The notes under the pieces were generated by a model. It saw nothing but the letters and a program-made list of their open reading frames with translations. It was not told the origin of the DNA and searched no databases. Source: Rheinheimera riviphila (GTDB lineage Bacteria; Pseudomonadota; Gammaproteobacteria; Enterobacterales; Alteromonadaceae). Taken from it: a stretch of 64,000 nucleotides of DNA. Positions within the stretch are counted from its first letter, which is position 1, and every line of letters begins with the position of its first letter. Positions 19,867-29,129 of this stretch are shown here, one piece after another. Location: positions 62,001 through 126,000 of the forward strand of contig NZ_SACS01000012.1 in NCBI RefSeq assembly GCF_004005945.1. Direction: 5' to 3'. Both the position numbers and the translations under genes were made by a program.

Positions 19867-20931
19867 GTGAGTGATGATTACGATAAGTCCGAAGCACCCA
19901 GTCCCTATAAATTAGAAGAGGCTCGGAAGAAAGGCCAGGTACGAAAAAGTACTGATTTAGTTATCTGGGTAACTTCGGTTGTCGCACTAGCACTCGCTGT
20001 GCTGATGGCCGCCCGTGTGGCCGCTGATTTTAGCTATTACACCAGGCGGATGTTGCGACTTTACGATGCGTTGCTGACACCGCAGGCTTTTTACCGGTTG
20101 TCGCAAGATGCAAGTTGGTTTGCCTTTGGCGCGATTGTACCGTTGTTGCTTTTATTGCTGTTGTTTTCAATTGCGATCCAAGTGTTTCAGACTGGGTTTG
20201 TTTGGACTGGCGCACAATTGAAAATGGATTTCAGCCGGATCAATCCGGTTGCCGGTTTTAAAAAAATGATCGCTCGCAAGGTTTGGTTCGATCTTGCAAA
20301 GAATATTTTGAAATTGACTTTAGTTGGCTTGGTATTTTATTGGGTCATGCCAGTTTTAGTCGATGATGCCTTACGTTTGAGTCTGGTTTCGCCGCAGTTA
20401 CTGCGGGAGGGATGGGTCAAACTAATGCTGCAAGTTTGTGGGCTGTTGTTATTGCTGTTATTGCCATTTGCACTATTTGATTTTGGCTTTAGCCATCACG
20501 ACTTCATGCGAAAAATGCGCATGAGCAAAAAGGAAGTGAAGGACGAATACAAAAAGCGTGAGGGTGATCCTCACGTGAAATCAAAACAACGGCAAGTGCA
20601 GCAAGATTTATTAAAGCGTTCGGCCTCGTTATCGCAAGTACCCCAAGCAAATTTGGTGGTGGTCAATCCAACGCACATTGCCGTAGCAATGTTGTTTGAT
20701 AAAAACACCATGTTAGCGCCGAAGGTACTTTCGCTTGGTAAAGGTGAGCTGGCCGGACAAATAAGAACAATCGCGCGGCAACATCGGATCCCGATAGTGC
20801 AGCACAAAACATTAGCAAGACAGTTATACCGGGAAAGCCGCATTGGTGGTTTTGTCCCAGTCAGTTGTTTTAAGTTGTTAGTCCCAGTGTATCGCTGGGT
20901 ACTGGAATGGCAGGAAAAGGAAGAGAGTTGA
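19867..20931 (+). CDS. flhB: Flagellar-type export switch protein FlhB
   Basis: The 354-residue protein has the FlhB N terminus (EAPSPYKLEEARKKGQV), four membrane segments and a cytoplasmic C-terminal domain with the NPTH autocleavage site (VVNPTHIAVAM). In flagella, cleavage at NPTH and contact with FliK switch export from rod/hook to filament substrates. An intact site means substrate switching may still happen here although no filament genes are seen in the operon. The start is GTG. The stop overlaps the likely TTG start of flhA. Confidence 0.96.
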   Translation: MSDDYDKSEAPSPYKLEEARKKGQVRKSTDLVIWVTSVVALALAVLMAARVAADFSYYTRRMLRLYDALLTPQAFYRLSQDASWFAFGAIVPLLLLLLLFSIAIQVFQTGFVWTGAQLKMDFSRINPVAGFKKMIARKVWFDLAKNILKLTLVGLVFYWVMPVLVDDALRLSLVSPQLLREGWVKLMLQVCGLLLLLLLPFALFDFGFSHHDFMRKMRMSKKEVKDEYKKREGDPHVKSKQRQVQQDLLKRSASLSQVPQANLVVVNPTHIAVAMLFDKNTMLAPKVLSLGKGELAGQIRTIARQHRIPIVQHKTLARQLYRESRIGGFVPVSCFKLLVPVYRWVLEWQEKEES

Positions 20932-22994
20932 TTAAGCAGTTCAACCGCTGGATGAAGCAACATCGAGATTTAGTCTTGGTGTTTTTTGTAATAGGGATCT
21001 TGGCCATGTTGTTTGTGCCAGTTCCTGCATTTCTGCTCGATATCTTGTTGATTTTCAACTTCAGCATTGCATTGCTGATTTTGTTATTGACCTTCTATAC
21101 CGATAAACCAACCAAGTTTTCGACGTTCCCCTCGTTGCTATTAATAGTGACCTTATTTCGGCTGGCACTGAATATCGCCTCAACACGGTTGATTTTAAAT
21201 GACGGTGAGGCTGGTAAAGTTATTGATTCGGTTGGTGTATATGTAATCGGCGGCAACTATGTTGTCGGATTGGTGGTGTTTTTCATTCTGATATTGGTGC
21301 AATACGTCGTCGTTACTAACGGTGCACAGCGCGTGGCTGAGGTGGCCGCTCGGTTCACTTTAGACTCTTTGCCTGGTAAACAGATGAGTATCGACGCCGA
21401 ATTAAACATGGGGCTGATTGGTGAAGTCGAAGCGCGGCAACGTCGTTTGGATTTGGAACGTGATGCTAATTTTTATGGCTCGATGGATGGTGCAAGTAAA
21501 TTTGTAAAAGGCGATGCAATTGCCGGTATTGTGTTGATATTCATCAATATTATCGGCGGTTTGGCGGTAGGTGTTGTTCAACTGGATATGTCTTGGAACC
21601 AAGCAGTTCATACTTATACTTTGTTGACTGTTGGTGACGGTATCGTGACCCAAATTCCGGCACTGATTATTTCGACAGCGACCGGCTTGTTGATCACCCG
21701 AGCAGCAACTGACGCCAGCCTCAGTGAAGAATTGGGTACCCAAATGGCATCGTCGCCGAAATCATTAGCGTTAGTTGCGATGCTATTGACCTTTGCCTTG
21801 TTATTACCTGGTTTACCAAAAATTCCATTGCTGATTGCCTTGGCGGTTTTCGTGGCGTATGGCGTGTACTTGTGGCGACGCCGTCAGGAATTTGCAGAGG
21901 CTGGATCCGAACAACCGACCGTGCCAGAAGCCAATAATGCAGCGGCTCCAGAATTTGATCATTTACTGATTTTTCATTCACTTGAGTTAGTTATTCATCA
22001 CTCATTAGAACCGCTGTTGTTGCAACAAGACCCAATCGCTAGTCGATTTGATAACTTCCGTCAGCAATATGCGCGCAGCATGGGTTTTGTTCTACCGTCA
22101 TTAAAAATTACTGGTTCTGTTGAACTTGCAACTGGGGCCTACCAATTAAAGATGCACGGTGCGCAGTTAACCGCTGGACGCTTGGAACCCGACTGTTTGA
22201 TGGTTATCGACCATAAAGCCGAGTTTTTGGCGGTACAAGGCACCGCAACGAAAGAACCGGCGTTTGGTTTAAATGCCATGTGGGTTGATGCGGCGCAAGA
22301 AGCGGCCGCTCGAAGCGCCGGCTACACAGTGGTCGACCCAGGCACTGTGTTAACGACGCATATCACTGAAGTGATGCGTATGCATGCCTTCCAGCTCTTG
22401 TCCCGCCAAGAATCTGAACGACTTATTAAACGTTTAGATGCGTCAGTCCAAGCGATGGTTGATGAAATTGTCCCCACGCAGTTGTCATTGTCTGACGTGC
22501 AAAAAGTTTTGCAATTGTTGTTGCAAGAAAAAGTCACCATTCGGCCGTTACCGCTGATTTTAGAAAGTTTGGCTGAGCACTGTCGCAAGACTAAAGAGCC
22601 AACGGCCTTGGTTGAAGCGGTGCGCCAACATATGAAATTACAACTTGTTGAACCGCTGTTAGACAAAGAATCGAAACTGCATGTGTTATCGATGGACGGT
22701 TCACTTGAGCAGAAACTGGTTCAAAGTCTGCAATCGGATGGCTCTCGTCAATATTTCGCGGTCGATCCACGGACGATGGAACACCTAGTGCAGCAGCTGA
22801 CGGCGTTGGCAGAAAAAATGCTGACGCAGCGCCTGCCTTTGGTGCTGATGTGTTATCCACAATTGCGACAACCATTGAAGCAAATGCTTGACCGTGTTTT
22901 ACCGTCCTTGCATGTGATCGCAGTTAACGAAGTCCCAACCACAGTGACGGTAAAAAATGCCGGTCTGGTGTTGGCACAACCTGCAAACTCTTGA
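20928..22994 (+). CDS. flhA: Flagellar-type export protein FlhA
   Basis: The FHIPEP-family protein has about 688 residues: N-terminal membrane domain with the conserved loop RLALNIASTRLIL, then a large cytoplasmic domain that docks chaperone-substrate complexes. I prefer a TTG start at 20928 (MIKQFNRW), overlapping the flhB stop by four bases and preceded by a purine-rich GGAAGAGAG. The in-frame ATG at 20907 adds seven residues but has a poorer ribosome-binding site. TTG starts are rare, so the choice merits proteomic confirmation. Family membership is not in doubt. Confidence 0.96.
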   Translation: MIKQFNRWMKQHRDLVLVFFVIGILAMLFVPVPAFLLDILLIFNFSIALLILLLTFYTDKPTKFSTFPSLLLIVTLFRLALNIASTRLILNDGEAGKVIDSVGVYVIGGNYVVGLVVFFILILVQYVVVTNGAQRVAEVAARFTLDSLPGKQMSIDAELNMGLIGEVEARQRRLDLERDANFYGSMDGASKFVKGDAIAGIVLIFINIIGGLAVGVVQLDMSWNQAVHTYTLLTVGDGIVTQIPALIISTATGLLITRAATDASLSEELGTQMASSPKSLALVAMLLTFALLLPGLPKIPLLIALAVFVAYGVYLWRRRQEFAEAGSEQPTVPEANNAAAPEFDHLLIFHSLELVIHHSLEPLLLQQDPIASRFDNFRQQYARSMGFVLPSLKITGSVELATGAYQLKMHGAQLTAGRLEPDCLMVIDHKAEFLAVQGTATKEPAFGLNAMWVDAAQEAAARSAGYTVVDPGTVLTTHITEVMRMHAFQLLSRQESERLIKRLDASVQAMVDEIVPTQLSLSDVQKVLQLLLQEKVTIRPLPLILESLAEHCRKTKEPTALVEAVRQHMKLQLVEPLLDKESKLHVLSMDGSLEQKLVQSLQSDGSRQYFAVDPRTMEHLVQQLTALAEKMLTQRLPLVLMCYPQLRQPLKQMLDRVLPSLHVIAVNEVPTTVTVKNAGLVLAQPANS

Positions 22995-23001
22995 GGGAAC
23001 T

Positions 23002-23673
23002 ATGAGCAGCATCGATAGTATTAGCCAAGCAATGACCCGCGATATGCAGCATTTAGCAACTGTGAGTCACAATATTGCTAACGTCAACACCCCAGGTTAT
23101 CAGCAAAGGGTGAGCTTCGATCAAGCGCTGGTGCAGGATGCGGCTTATCAAGAAACTATTAAACCTGCGACGGATTCAGGTCCGATCCGCGCAAGTCAAA
23201 GACCATTAGATTTGGCAATTAAAACCGCAGGTTACTTTGTGCTGCAGTATCAAAATGGTGTGGTACTGACAAGGGATGGTCGTTTCCACATCAATGCCGA
23301 GGGTTTGCTTGCACATGCTAGCGGCGCTTTGCCGCTCTCTAACGATGGTCCCATCCGCGTTAGCGGTACTGATGTGCGGGTAGAGCAAGATGGTTCGGTA
23401 CGCGATAACACCGGCATCGTTGGTCGAATTCGCTTAGAAACAGCGCCAGCATTATATCCAGTTGCGGCAGGCCTTTATTCAGCTCAAGCCACTGAACCTG
23501 TTACACAAATTCAGCTACAACCCCAGGCGTTGAATGCATCAACGGTAAATCCTGGAACTGAAACAGTCCGCATGATGGAGTTAAGTCGCCATCTGCAATC
23601 GCTGCAAAAAGCCGCGCAAACCTATGACCAAATGCTGCAAAACGGCATTAACGAGTTAGGGAAGTCTAAATGA
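23002..23673 (+). CDS. flgF: Proximal rod protein FlgF
   Basis: The 223-residue protein has the N-terminal rod signature (SHNIANVNTPGYQQ), the central LDLAI...YFVLQ and LTRDGRF motifs of the FlgF/FlgG family and a coiled C terminus. It is expected to form part of the rod. The ATG at 23002 follows GAGGG; the longer in-frame start at 22957 lies inside flhA and adds residues not typical of the family. It overlaps flgG by ATGA. At 223 residues it is shorter than common FlgF (about 250). Confidence 0.93.
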   Translation: MSSIDSISQAMTRDMQHLATVSHNIANVNTPGYQQRVSFDQALVQDAAYQETIKPATDSGPIRASQRPLDLAIKTAGYFVLQYQNGVVLTRDGRFHINAEGLLAHASGALPLSNDGPIRVSGTDVRVEQDGSVRDNTGIVGRIRLETAPALYPVAAGLYSAQATEPVTQIQLQPQALNASTVNPGTETVRMMELSRHLQSLQKAAQTYDQMLQNGINELGKSK

Positions 23674-24434
23674 TTGAGTCTTTGTACATCGCCGAGACCG
23701 GTTTGAATTCACAACAAAAAATGATTGATGTGATTTCAAACAACATCGCAAATATTTCAACCCCAGGTTACAAAAAGGCCAATGTCTCTTTTGCTGAATT
23801 GGTCACGCCAGTGCCAGCAGATGCGTTGCAAGAAGCCATTACCGATAGTGGCAAAGGTGTGCATGTTGCATCAGTACAGCTGGATTTTCGTTCCGGTGAA
23901 CTTAAACAAACTGGACACCCAATGGATTTGGCAATCAATGGCGAAGGTTTTCTCGCGGTCGAAATGCTCGATGGTGAAACCGGCTATAGCCGAGCTGGCA
24001 GATTGCGTATCGCTGATGATGGTTTCCTTACGACTCAAGACGGGCTGCGTTTGCAACCTGGCATTCAAGTGCCACCAGAGTCGACAGATTTAACCGTGAC
24101 TCAGTCAGGCAATGTATTAGCAAGAGTGCAAGGCAGCGCTGAGCTGATTGAATTAGGGCAATTAGAAGTGGCGCGATTCGCTCAGCCTGAGGCGCTTCGT
24201 GCGGTGGGTTCGAATGTATTTAAAGCTAGTGAACAAGCAGGTGCAATGACTGCGGGTGCTGCAGGCACCAATGGCAATGGCATGCTGGTTCAAGGGTTTG
24301 CTGAAATGGCCAACGTGTCGATGAATGAAGAAATGGTCAGTTTGATGTTGGCACAACGTGGCTATCAGTTGAATGCCCGTTTGGTGCAGGTCGCTGACCA
24401 AGTATTAGAAACAATCAATAACATTCGTCGTTAA
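23670..24434 (+). CDS. flgG: Distal rod protein FlgG
   Basis: The 254-residue protein matches FlgG well in length and motifs: N-terminal SNNIANISTPGYKK, central MDLAINGEGFLAVEM and C-terminal MVSLMLAQRGYQLNARLVQV. FlgG forms the distal rod that crosses the periplasm. Start and stop overlap its neighbours (ATGA with flgF, TAATG with flgA). This is one of the least changed genes in the block. Confidence 0.95.
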   Translation: MIESLYIAETGLNSQQKMIDVISNNIANISTPGYKKANVSFAELVTPVPADALQEAITDSGKGVHVASVQLDFRSGELKQTGHPMDLAINGEGFLAVEMLDGETGYSRAGRLRIADDGFLTTQDGLRLQPGIQVPPESTDLTVTQSGNVLARVQGSAELIELGQLEVARFAQPEALRAVGSNVFKASEQAGAMTAGAAGTNGNGMLVQGFAEMANVSMNEEMVSLMLAQRGYQLNARLVQVADQVLETINNIRR

Positions 24435-25099
24435 TGCGCTGGTTGCTGTTATTGCTCACCTCGCCAATGGCCTGGGCAGATTGCCCAGAAAGTACCGCAG
24501 GGCGAGTTCGCGAGCAGTTGCAACCGCAAATAGATGTTTGGTTAGCGGGTTCAGATACCCGGGTGCAAATCGAGCAACTGGTCGAAGGTTGCCAGAGATT
24601 ACAAAACCAACAGTCCCTGCAATTGCTAGATCCTAAGCCCGCGCAATGGTTTGAAAAGACGCGGTTGCATTTGCAAGTAGGTCAGCAGCAATTGTGGATA
24701 GTTGCTGCAACGAAAATAACGCAAACAGCAATGGTCTATCGCTGCGACCTGGCTAAAGGGAGTGTTTTTAATCCCAAATGTTTGCAGGAGCAATCAGAGG
24801 TTGTGACTCATCAAAAGCCACAGTCGATGAATTGGATAGCTTTAAATGGTGCTACCGCCCGGCAGAATTTGCAAAGTGGAGAGCGTGCAGACGCTAAGCA
24901 TTGGCTTGCGGCAAATACCTTCGGCAAGGGCCAAATAGTCGATGTGGTGTTGTTAGAAAATGGGATCCGTTTGCAGTTGCAAGGCAAATTGGTGGCAGAC
25001 GGAAAAACAGGCTACCCAGCAGAAGTGTTGGTCGAAGGCCATACGCGCATGTTGCGAGGAATACTTGAAGATGACGGCAAAGTCTATTTGGATCGCTAG
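24434..25099 (+). CDS. flgA: P-ring assembly chaperone FlgA
   Basis: The 221-residue protein has a Sec signal peptide (MRWLLLLLTSPMAWA) and a C-terminal SAF-like domain with the segment LQSGERADAKHWL. FlgA helps FlgI form the P ring in the periplasm. Its presence beside flgH and flgI says that the machine still crosses the peptidoglycan and outer membrane. The 3' end overlaps flgH by 29 bases. Confidence 0.88.
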   Translation: MRWLLLLLTSPMAWADCPESTAGRVREQLQPQIDVWLAGSDTRVQIEQLVEGCQRLQNQQSLQLLDPKPAQWFEKTRLHLQVGQQQLWIVAATKITQTAMVYRCDLAKGSVFNPKCLQEQSEVVTHQKPQSMNWIALNGATARQNLQSGERADAKHWLAANTFGKGQIVDVVLLENGIRLQLQGKLVADGKTGYPAEVLVEGHTRMLRGILEDDGKVYLDR

Positions 25100-25649
25100 T
25101 TTGGTGTTGGCGGCGACAAGCCTGCAACCAAGTTTCGGCAATTCTTTATTTAACGAGGCAAGTTACAAGCCTTTAGTTGCGGATAAACGTGCCGGCGAAA
25201 TCGGCGACACTGTAACGATTTTAGTTATGGAAAGTGCCCAGGCAAAAAGTAGTGCCGGTAATTCCACTGAATCGTCAAGCGGCATGCAAGTTAATGCTCG
25301 CAGCCCTCAAGGCCAATGGCCTTACGGCGTTGGTGTTGCGGCGACGTCAGGTGGTGATGCTGCTATTAATCGAAATGGTTTTGTCAAAGCGCAAATTACT
25401 GCGGTAGTGCAAAGTCGAGATGCAAACGGCAACTTGGAAGTGATGGGTAATCAAGAAATCACTATTGATGGCGAAGTGCAAAGTATGGAAGTTCGCGGTT
25501 GGATCCGGCCGAACGATATTTCTGCCAATAACGTAGTGCCGTCATTTCGCTTATTTAACGCTCGGATCCGTTTTGAAGGTGAAGGGTCAATGTCAGAAAA
25601 CCAAAAATCAGGTTTCTTTAGTCGGGTGGTCAATTGGTTAGGTCTGTAA
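25071..25649 (+). CDS. flgH: L-ring protein FlgH without a lipobox
   Basis: The 192-residue protein carries FlgH motifs: DKRAGEIGDTVTILVMESA, the NGNLEVMGNQEI segment and the C-terminal GFFSRVVNWLGL. The N terminus (MTAKSIWIASLVLAATSLQP) looks like a Sec signal, but there is no cysteine in or after it, so the usual lipid anchor of FlgH is absent and cleavage should be by signal peptidase I. It starts inside flgA at ATG 25071 with GAGGA upstream. Its stop overlaps the start of flgI. It is also shorter than classical FlgH (about 220-230 residues). Confidence 0.92.
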   Translation: MTAKSIWIASLVLAATSLQPSFGNSLFNEASYKPLVADKRAGEIGDTVTILVMESAQAKSSAGNSTESSSGMQVNARSPQGQWPYGVGVAATSGGDAAINRNGFVKAQITAVVQSRDANGNLEVMGNQEITIDGEVQSMEVRGWIRPNDISANNVVPSFRLFNARIRFEGEGSMSENQKSGFFSRVVNWLGL

Positions 25650-26752
25650 TGCGTGCATTTATCCTGATGTTGGCAGTGCTTAGTAGTTTCGCTGCAGTTG
25701 CGAGCAACCAAGCGCGGATCCGAGACATTACTCGGGTTGATGGCGTTCGAGAAAACTCTTTGGTTGGCTACGGCATAGTGGTTGGTTTGGCTGGCAGTGG
25801 TGACTCGTCACGCAATAAAGCAACCTTGCAGTCGATCCGAAACACCCTAGAAAATTTTGGCGTTGCGGTCAGTAATGATGATATCAAGTCAAACAACGCC
25901 GCGGCAGTCATAGTAACAGCCGATCTTAATGCGTTTGCCCAACCAGGCGACAAAATAGACGTGCATGTATCGTCACTCGGCGATGCGCGCAGTTTAACTG
26001 GTGGGGCTTTATATTTAACACCATTAAAAGGTGTTGATGACAAAATCTATGCCTTGGCCCAAGGCAATTTGTCCACTGGCGGCTACAAGTTTGAGCAAAA
26101 CCAGAACGTAGTGCAACGGAACCATCCAACTGTTGGTTTTATTCCGCAAGGCGCAATTGTCGAGAAAGAAATAGATCAGCAGTTCGTTCGCAACAATCAA
26201 ATCCAATTTGTATTGAATCAACCAGATTTCGTCACGGCAGAGTCCATGGTGCAAGTCCTAAAGCAAAATTTCCCTGAATTAAAAGTTCGCGCATTACACG
26301 CCGGAAAAGTTGCGGTTTCTCCAGTCGCCCCAGAGCAAGCCATGATGTTGATTGCACACATCCAACAGCTGCGTGTGCAAACCGCGTCGATTGCGCGTGT
26401 GGTGGTGAATGAAAAAACCGGAACCGTGGTCGCTGGTGCTGATGTCACTGTCGGTGATGTAGTGATTTCTCATGCGGGCATTCGCCTAGAAATTCAAACG
26501 CGCTTTAGAACCAGCCAACCAGGTGCTTTTGCCGGGATCAATAATCCGTCAGTGCGCACCGAAACTATGCCTGATACCGATGTGAAAATTGAGGGCGAAC
26601 GCGAAGCGTATTACGCCAGTCAAGGTGGAACCAACATTGCAGAATTGGTCGCTGCCCTGAAAAAGGTCAATCTAAGCACACGCGATATCATTTCAATTTT
26701 GCAAGCCATTAACCAAAGCGGCGCATTAAACGCCGAGTTAATAGTGCAATAG
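25649..26752 (+). CDS. flgI: P-ring protein FlgI
   Basis: The 367-residue protein has a Sec signal (MRAFILMLAVLSSFAAVAS), then the FlgI start RIRDITRVDGVRENSLVGYG and the C-terminal region GGTNIAELVAALKKVNLSTR. FlgI forms the ring in the peptidoglycan layer. The ATG at 25649 overlaps the flgH stop (TAATG). Length and motifs are normal for the family. Confidence 0.97.
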   Translation: MRAFILMLAVLSSFAAVASNQARIRDITRVDGVRENSLVGYGIVVGLAGSGDSSRNKATLQSIRNTLENFGVAVSNDDIKSNNAAAVIVTADLNAFAQPGDKIDVHVSSLGDARSLTGGALYLTPLKGVDDKIYALAQGNLSTGGYKFEQNQNVVQRNHPTVGFIPQGAIVEKEIDQQFVRNNQIQFVLNQPDFVTAESMVQVLKQNFPELKVRALHAGKVAVSPVAPEQAMMLIAHIQQLRVQTASIARVVVNEKTGTVVAGADVTVGDVVISHAGIRLEIQTRFRTSQPGAFAGINNPSVRTETMPDTDVKIEGEREAYYASQGGTNIAELVAALKKVNLSTRDIISILQAINQSGALNAELIVQ

Positions 26753-26761
26753 GGGTCAGCT

Positions 26762-27112
26762 ATGAATGATGCAATTGAAGTTACGCGGTTAGCACTCACG
26801 ATGGCGCGATTGGAACAACAAAACTTGGCTGAGCGCATTGCCAAATTCCAAACCGGAGTGCATAGCGTTGAGCAATATAACTTTTCGCCACTGCTGTCTC
26901 GTTTGCAGCAAGCTTCGCCAGAGCAAAGAGCGGTGATTGCCCGTCAACTTACCGATGTCGACAACCAGCGCCATACGGTCGTTGAAGAAGCGCAGCTTGA
27001 TGAGTTAGTTGCAAGATCTACCATGGTTTCTGGCAAATTTAACAGCCTTGTTGAAGGCCTAAACCGGCAACTTGGCTTAATGAGTTTGGTACTTAACGGA
27101 GGCAAACGTTAA
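26762..27112 (+). CDS. flgB: Divergent rod protein FlgB
   Basis: The 116-residue protein lies directly before flgC, the usual place of flgB, and its end (FNSLVEGLNRQLGLMSLVLN) fits FlgB. The N-terminal rod signature (normally ANNIANxxTPGY) has decayed to a segment reading AERIAKFQTG. FlgB is the rod part nearest the MS ring. The loss of that signature suggests relaxed or altered rod assembly. A GGGG-type ribosome-binding site precedes the ATG. The identification depends partly on position. Confidence 0.75.
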   Translation: MNDAIEVTRLALTMARLEQQNLAERIAKFQTGVHSVEQYNFSPLLSRLQQASPEQRAVIARQLTDVDNQRHTVVEEAQLDELVARSTMVSGKFNSLVEGLNRQLGLMSLVLNGGKR

Positions 27113-27495
27113 TGGCTGATGGTGTGTATCAGGTGACGATGCAAGGGTTGGCAACCGAGCGGGCGCGGATTGACGCGGCCAATAGCAATATTGCGAATAT
27201 GAACGCAGTGGCTTCGACGCCCGCTGGTGTTTATCAAAGCCAGACTGTGGTTGCAACCTCAGGATTTAATGCGCAGTTGCAGGGCTATGAAGTGATCCGT
27301 GAGCAAAAGGTAAAAGCGGTCCATCAACCTGATCATCCGCTATCGGACATGAACGGCGTGGTGTACATGCCTGATATTGACCTCGCGAACGAAATGTTAC
27401 GACTGAACATGGCCTCGCGTGCTTATGAGGCCAACATCCGCGCTTTTAACAGTATTAAAGAGATGAACGGCAAAGCGCTGGAAATCGGAAAATAA
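27112..27495 (+). CDS. flgC: Rod protein FlgC
   Basis: The 127-residue protein has the FlgC pattern: NSNIANMNAVASTPAG near the N terminus, then PDIDLANEMLRLNMASRAYE and a final helix. It is a proximal rod protein. It starts on the last base of the flgB stop codon. Length is slightly below the usual 134-140 residues. Confidence 0.93.
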   Translation: MADGVYQVTMQGLATERARIDAANSNIANMNAVASTPAGVYQSQTVVATSGFNAQLQGYEVIREQKVKAVHQPDHPLSDMNGVVYMPDIDLANEMLRLNMASRAYEANIRAFNSIKEMNGKALEIGK

Positions 27496-27504
27496 GGAAT
27501 TTCT

Positions 27505-27783
27505 ATGATTAATGCAATTGAAGCTATTGCTCAACCCAACATGGTGATCAACACCCAACCTGCTGTGGAGATCGTTCCGGCAGCAACCGGGTTTGTTGAG
27601 CAATTGAATCAGTCGGTAAGCGCCAGCAGTCAGCTATTAAGTGATATGGCAACAGGTAAAACGGTACCAACCCATGAGTTGATGTTGAGTTTAGAAATGG
27701 CTCGGCAACATCTGCAATTGGCGGTTGAAGTTCGAAATAAGCTAGTTGATGCGTATCAAGAATTGATGCGCATGCAGATGTAA
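27505..27783 (+). CDS. fliE: Rod-MS ring adaptor FliE
   Basis: The 92-residue protein ends in the FliE-type helix (SLEMARQHLQLAVEVRNKLV, then AYQELMRMQM). FliE connects the rod to FliF and is the first exported subunit. AAGGAATT precedes the ATG. Gene order flgB-flgC-fliE-fliF is the classical one and supports the call. Confidence 0.9.
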   Translation: MINAIEAIAQPNMVINTQPAVEIVPAATGFVEQLNQSVSASSQLLSDMATGKTVPTHELMLSLEMARQHLQLAVEVRNKLVDAYQELMRMQM

Positions 27784-27797
27784 CTGCGGAGAGTTGT

Positions 27798-29129
27798 ATG
27801 TCGTTAAATGTAACTGGTACCAAACCAAAATCGTTTTATTTGCTACTAGCCTTTGTGTTGTTGCTCACTGCGGGCGCTTTAGTCTGGTTATGGTATCCAA
27901 AATATGTCGAATTGACGCCAGAAGCGGGTGTTGACCAAGCCAGTCTATTACAGCGGCTGGAAGAACAAGGCATTGACTATAAAGTCGACGCTTTGGGCAA
28001 TATGCTGATCGAAGAATCTGGGCTTGGCAAAGTTAAAATCGCACAGGCATCTAATCGTCAGGCTGGTTTTGATACCCATGGTCTTGAATTGTATGACCAA
28101 GCCGATTACAGCATGACCGAACACACCCAACAAATCACCATGTTGCGTGCCTTGCAGGGGGAGTTGGAACGGACTTTAGGGGCGTTAGACTTTGTCCGTT
28201 ACGCCAGAGTACATTTGACTTTCGGCGAGAAGAAAATGTTTGAGAAGCAACCGGTTCCAGCCAAAGCCGCGGTAACCTTATTTCCTGAGTATGAGTTAAA
28301 TCGTTCGCAAATCGACGGCGTGCAAGCCTTAGTCGCTGCTGCTGTTCCTGGATTAAAACCAGAAGCGGTGACCATTTTAACCGAAGACGGCCGGGTCTTA
28401 TCGCGGACTGCCGAAACCAATGCAACGCTCGGCGCTGCGCATATTCAACAACAAATCGAATTGGAATATCGGCAGAAAGTTGAAAGTCTTTTGGGGCTGG
28501 TTTACACCCCGGCAGATTATTCTGTGGCGGTGAATGTTGAACTGAATACTGCAGAAAAACGCATCGTACGCCAAGAGATATTAACTGATGCAGCAGGCAA
28601 CGGAGTTGTTGTACAAAAACAACAATCTACCAGCAAAAACCGTGCTGTTGACGGCGGTAATCAACCCATAGATTCCAGTGAAACGACAGATGTACGTTAT
28701 GCCCACGGCACCGCAACTGAAGAACTCACCGAGCCTGCTGGCGCGGTCGCAAGCGTTGCTTTGTCGGTGCTGATCCGCGCTGATGCGTCTGCCGACAAAC
28801 GGCAACAATTACAGCAAGCGATTGAAGTTGCCGCCGGTTATAACCAAAAACGAGGCGACCAAGTGAGTGTGCAATTTGTTGGTGCTGCCGCTCGTGTGCC
28901 CGCAACAAAAATTGCCAGCCAAAATGTGCAGACCGCGTCAACCGACGTGGCGTCGACCGAATCAACAAATTGGTTAGTGATTGTCGCGGCCGCAGCTGTT
29001 GTGCTTGTAGGCATGATTGCCGCGATGTTCTGGCGTCGTCGGAAACCTTCATTGACAGAGGCTGAGCGTCAAGCCGTGCTTGATGAAGTACAGCAATGGC
29101 TTGCGCAATCGGAGGCGAAGCGTGGTTGA
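27798..29129 (+). CDS. fliF: MS-ring protein FliF with a short cytoplasmic tail
   Basis: The 443-residue protein has membrane segment 1 at about residues 11-34, ring-building motifs (NMLIEESGLGKVKIAQAS, then LEGELERT-like helix and VHLTFGEKKMF), and membrane segment 2 at about 392-413. FliF forms the inner-membrane ring and houses the export gate. Only about 30 residues follow the second membrane helix, against roughly 100 in Salmonella FliF (about 560 residues), where the tail binds FliG. The tail that remains (LTEAERQAVLDEVQQWLAQS) could still bind a small partner, and the next gene codes for a small protein. Confidence 0.95.
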   Translation: MSLNVTGTKPKSFYLLLAFVLLLTAGALVWLWYPKYVELTPEAGVDQASLLQRLEEQGIDYKVDALGNMLIEESGLGKVKIAQASNRQAGFDTHGLELYDQADYSMTEHTQQITMLRALQGELERTLGALDFVRYARVHLTFGEKKMFEKQPVPAKAAVTLFPEYELNRSQIDGVQALVAAAVPGLKPEAVTILTEDGRVLSRTAETNATLGAAHIQQQIELEYRQKVESLLGLVYTPADYSVAVNVELNTAEKRIVRQEILTDAAGNGVVVQKQQSTSKNRAVDGGNQPIDSSETTDVRYAHGTATEELTEPAGAVASVALSVLIRADASADKRQQLQQAIEVAAGYNQKRGDQVSVQFVGAAARVPATKIASQNVQTASTDVASTESTNWLVIVAAAAVVLVGMIAAMFWRRRKPSLTEAERQAVLDEVQQWLAQSEAKRG

